This document shows, one piece after another, positions 61,114 through 64,000 of a stretch of 64,000 nucleotides of DNA; positions within the stretch are counted from its first letter, which is position 1; each line of letters opens with the position of its first letter. A program made the translations under genes and the position numbers. The stretch comes from a marine gamma proteobacterium HTCC2080. GTDB lineage: Bacteria; Pseudomonadota; Gammaproteobacteria; Pseudomonadales; Halieaceae. Below the pieces are notes generated by a model, which saw nothing but the letters and a program-made list of their open reading frames with translations, ran no database searches and was not told the DNA's origin. The stretch is from the NCBI GenBank assembly GCA_000169115.1, contig AAVV01000009.1, positions 109,244 through 173,243 on the forward strand. Direction: 5' to 3'.

Positions 61114-61253
61114 CGAAACCCGAAACCCGAAACCCGGCACCCGGCACCCGACACCCGACACCCGACACCCAAAACCCAAAACCCAAAACCCAAAACCCAA
61201 AACCCAAAACCCAAAACCCAAAACCCAAAACCCAAAACCCAAAACCCAAAACC
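61114..61253. repeat. Heptanucleotide microsatellite, 20 units (CGAAACC / CGGCACC / CGACACC / CAAAACC)
   Basis: Twenty contiguous 7-base units: 3 of CGAAACC, 2 of CGGCACC, 3 of CGACACC and 12 perfect CAAAACC. On the minus strand it reads as repeated GGGTTTT, with G-triplets every seven bases, so a G-quadruplex is possible and the look is telomere-like. It lies in the 384-base gap between the convergent GT4 and rmd genes. A minus-strand frame through it (GFGFWVLG repeats) is a repeat artefact. The variant blocks in order suggest step-wise expansions. Confidence 0.95.
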
Positions 61254-61356
61254 CAGACAGTCGAAGCTCCCAATCATCCTTCTGCCCCTCAAAATCAAAG
61301 GGTAGGCGGGATAATAGGACTGTACGCGTCAGGAAAAATTAAATGGCTAAAGAGCC

Positions 61357-62247
61357 CTACTGATCACTCAGCATCCACTGCAATGTCGAGGACAAATCGT
61401 GGCGTGGTTGGTCGCCCATTAGCTGCGCAAGCTTGGTGATATCGCCCCGAAGCTCTTTGACTTCATTGTCCCGCACCAGACTCTGGTCTACTTGCACCTT
61501 CAAGGTGTGCTGGCTAATGCTTTGTGCCATTGCCACCACGTCGTTCAGCTGGTGGCATTGCCCCGAACAAATATTGAGAACTTCTCCTGCCATAGGGTGC
61601 TCGGCAAGGGTCGCGTAAACCGCTGCGACATCACGCACATCAGAGAAATCTCGGCCCACATTCAGGTTGCCCAGTTCAATCGTGGCTTGTTTTTCTCGGC
61701 AGTGCTGAACGATTTTCGGCACTAGAAAAAACGGATTTTGGCCCACGCCCGTGTAGTTAAACGGTCGGGTAATGGTAATAGGTAAACGGTCCATCCACAG
61801 CTTCGCCATATATTCCATAGCCAGTTTACTAACTGCGTAGTCATTGGCAGGGTTAGGCGTTGTAGTTTCACTCAGGGTGCCAGCCGTTTGATTGCCATAA
61901 ATATTAGCGCTGCTGGCGAGCACGATTGAAGTTGGCTTGTGTTGACTGTCTTCCAGCGCGGCGAGTAAGTGGCGCGTGGCCACTACATTTATCTGGTAGA
62001 AAGCACTGGGATCGCCATGAGCGACAAAGGCAATGGCGGCCAAATGAATGACGGCGTCTGGGCGAGCGTCACGGACCAGCTTGGCAACGTCGTTGGGGCT
62101 GCATAAATCAGCGCAAATATAATCTTCACAACCGGGTTGTGCTTTGATGCCAGTACGAATGACTTGCCAGCCTTTGTCTTGCAAGGCTGCGGCCACATAG
62201 CGTCCGGTAAAACCTTCACTGCCCGTAATTAGCACACGGCGTGTCAT
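61357..62247 (-). CDS. rmd: NAD-dependent epimerase/dehydratase, probable GDP-6-deoxy-D-mannose reductase
   Basis: A 296-residue extended SDR: TGSEGFTGRYVAAAL (cofactor loop, residues 8-22), IHLAAIAFVAHGDP, the catalytic Ser in LASSANIYG, YxxxK in YAVSKLAME near 138, and the substrate-side TRPFNYTGVGQNPFFLVPKIV. This last segment and the position immediately after gmd fit Rmd, which reduces GDP-4-keto-6-deoxymannose to GDP-D-rhamnose. A GDP-fucose-type or talose-type product is possible too. Four bases separate it from gmd on the same strand. Confidence 0.8.
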   Translation of the reverse strand: MTRRVLITGSEGFTGRYVAAALQDKGWQVIRTGIKAQPGCEDYICADLCSPNDVAKLVRDARPDAVIHLAAIAFVAHGDPSAFYQINVVATRHLLAALEDSQHKPTSIVLASSANIYGNQTAGTLSETTTPNPANDYAVSKLAMEYMAKLWMDRLPITITRPFNYTGVGQNPFFLVPKIVQHCREKQATIELGNLNVGRDFSDVRDVAAVYATLAEHPMAGEVLNICSGQCHQLNDVVAMAQSISQHTLKVQVDQSLVRDNEVKELRGDITKLAQLMGDQPRHDLSSTLQWMLSDQ

Positions 62248-62251
62248 CGTA

Positions 62252-63847
<1,596 letters not shown>

Positions 63848-64000
63848 ATGGCTCAGCAGCACCATAAAACCTTGGAAGGTGGCGAATCCGTGCCGGACAC
63901 CCGGTCATCCGATGTGTCGCAAGGCCCTCGTTGCCTGATTGTTATGCCGGCTTTCAATGAAGCTGGCACTGTGGGTACTGTTGTGGCATCGCTAACTAAA
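63848..64000 (+). CDS. Family 2 glycosyltransferase, N-terminal part (partial at window edge)
   Basis: The first 51 residues of an open frame that runs off the right edge. After a polar N-terminal 26 residues comes CLIVMPAFNEAGTVGTVVASL, the first strand and nucleotide-binding start of a GT2 (GT-A) fold, where P-A-[FY]-N-E is the usual signature. It is not preceded by a strong ribosome site. GT2 enzymes of this start include dolichol-phosphate-mannose-synthase-like proteins and chain-extending transferases. The context of GDP-sugar genes fits surface glycan assembly. Confidence 0.75.
   Translation, partial: MAQQHHKTLEGGESVPDTRSSDVSQGPRCLIVMPAFNEAGTVGTVVASLTK

Noticed and set aside
61114..61253. 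CRISPR array or telomere-type end
   Set aside because: No spacers, unit only 7 bases; the sequence continues normally on both sides, so it is not a replicon end.
61077..61298. Minus-strand frame encoding GFGFWVLG repeats
   Set aside because: It is a translation of the heptanucleotide microsatellite; 7-base units rotate the frame in a 21-base period and give an artefactual repeat protein.

Overview
The window reads as a chromosomal segment of a marine-type gammaproteobacterium, possibly near the OM60/NOR5 (Halieaceae/Cellvibrionales) group. That placement rests on gene order and protein flavour, not on a search. The supporting markers are an intact rpsU-yqeY-dnaG-rpoD macromolecular-synthesis operon, tsaD-folB and cca-apaH-rsmA blocks, a pdxA-surA-lptD block, a Coq7-type ubiquinone hydroxylase and many Gram-negative outer-membrane systems.

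Layout. 1-5.5 kb: end of a patatin-like phospholipase gene, a SYLF lipid-binding protein, a tRNA-Ile2(CAU) followed by two tandem repeats that each carry a copy of the tRNA 3' end, serA, coq7, an SDR oxidoreductase and an orphan soluble histidine kinase. 5.6-11.5 kb (minus strand): a TonB receptor, a di-haem cytochrome c lipoprotein, a MauG/CcpA-like di-haem peroxidase and a beta-helix protein fused to cytochrome c, probably one operon. 11.8-20.9 kb: housekeeping genes (rpoD, dnaG, yqeY, rpsU, tsaD, folB, cca, apaH, rsmA). 21.0-25.1 kb: a polysaccharide ABC exporter (Wzm/Wzt without a C-terminal sugar-binding domain), a GNAT enzyme and a large glycosyltransferase-like protein; this block interrupts the usual lptD-surA-pdxA-rsmA-apaH order. 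25.5-33.6 kb: pdxA, surA, lptD and a secreted zinc metalloprotease.

34.0-47.1 kb is a surface-glycan cluster, all on the plus strand with short gaps or overlaps: DegT aminotransferase, WbqC-like protein, two paralogous five-bladed-propeller glycosidase-like proteins, GNAT, SAM methyltransferase, Wzm, Wzt with a sugar-binding C-terminal domain, a sulfotransferase-like protein with a heptad-repeat coiled coil, and a 1329-residue protein with three GT-B glycosyltransferase domains. The arrangement recalls ABC-transporter-dependent O-antigen systems in which a chain-terminating, coiled-coil enzyme sets length.

47.5-59.6 kb is a type I secretion locus: a 1325-residue DUF4214/RTX S-layer-like protein, an HMW1C-like (GT41) cytoplasmic glycosyltransferase, then PrtD-type ABC, HlyD-type adaptor, TolC-type channel and a small unknown protein. 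Placing an HMW1C-like enzyme between a type I substrate and its exporter suggests cytoplasmic N-glycosylation before type I secretion, the most interesting hypothesis in the window. 59.8-64 kb: a GT4 glycosyltransferase, a 140-bp heptanucleotide microsatellite, GDP-mannose 4,6-dehydratase plus a GDP-4-keto-6-deoxymannose reductase-like gene, and the start of a family 2 glycosyltransferase running off the end.
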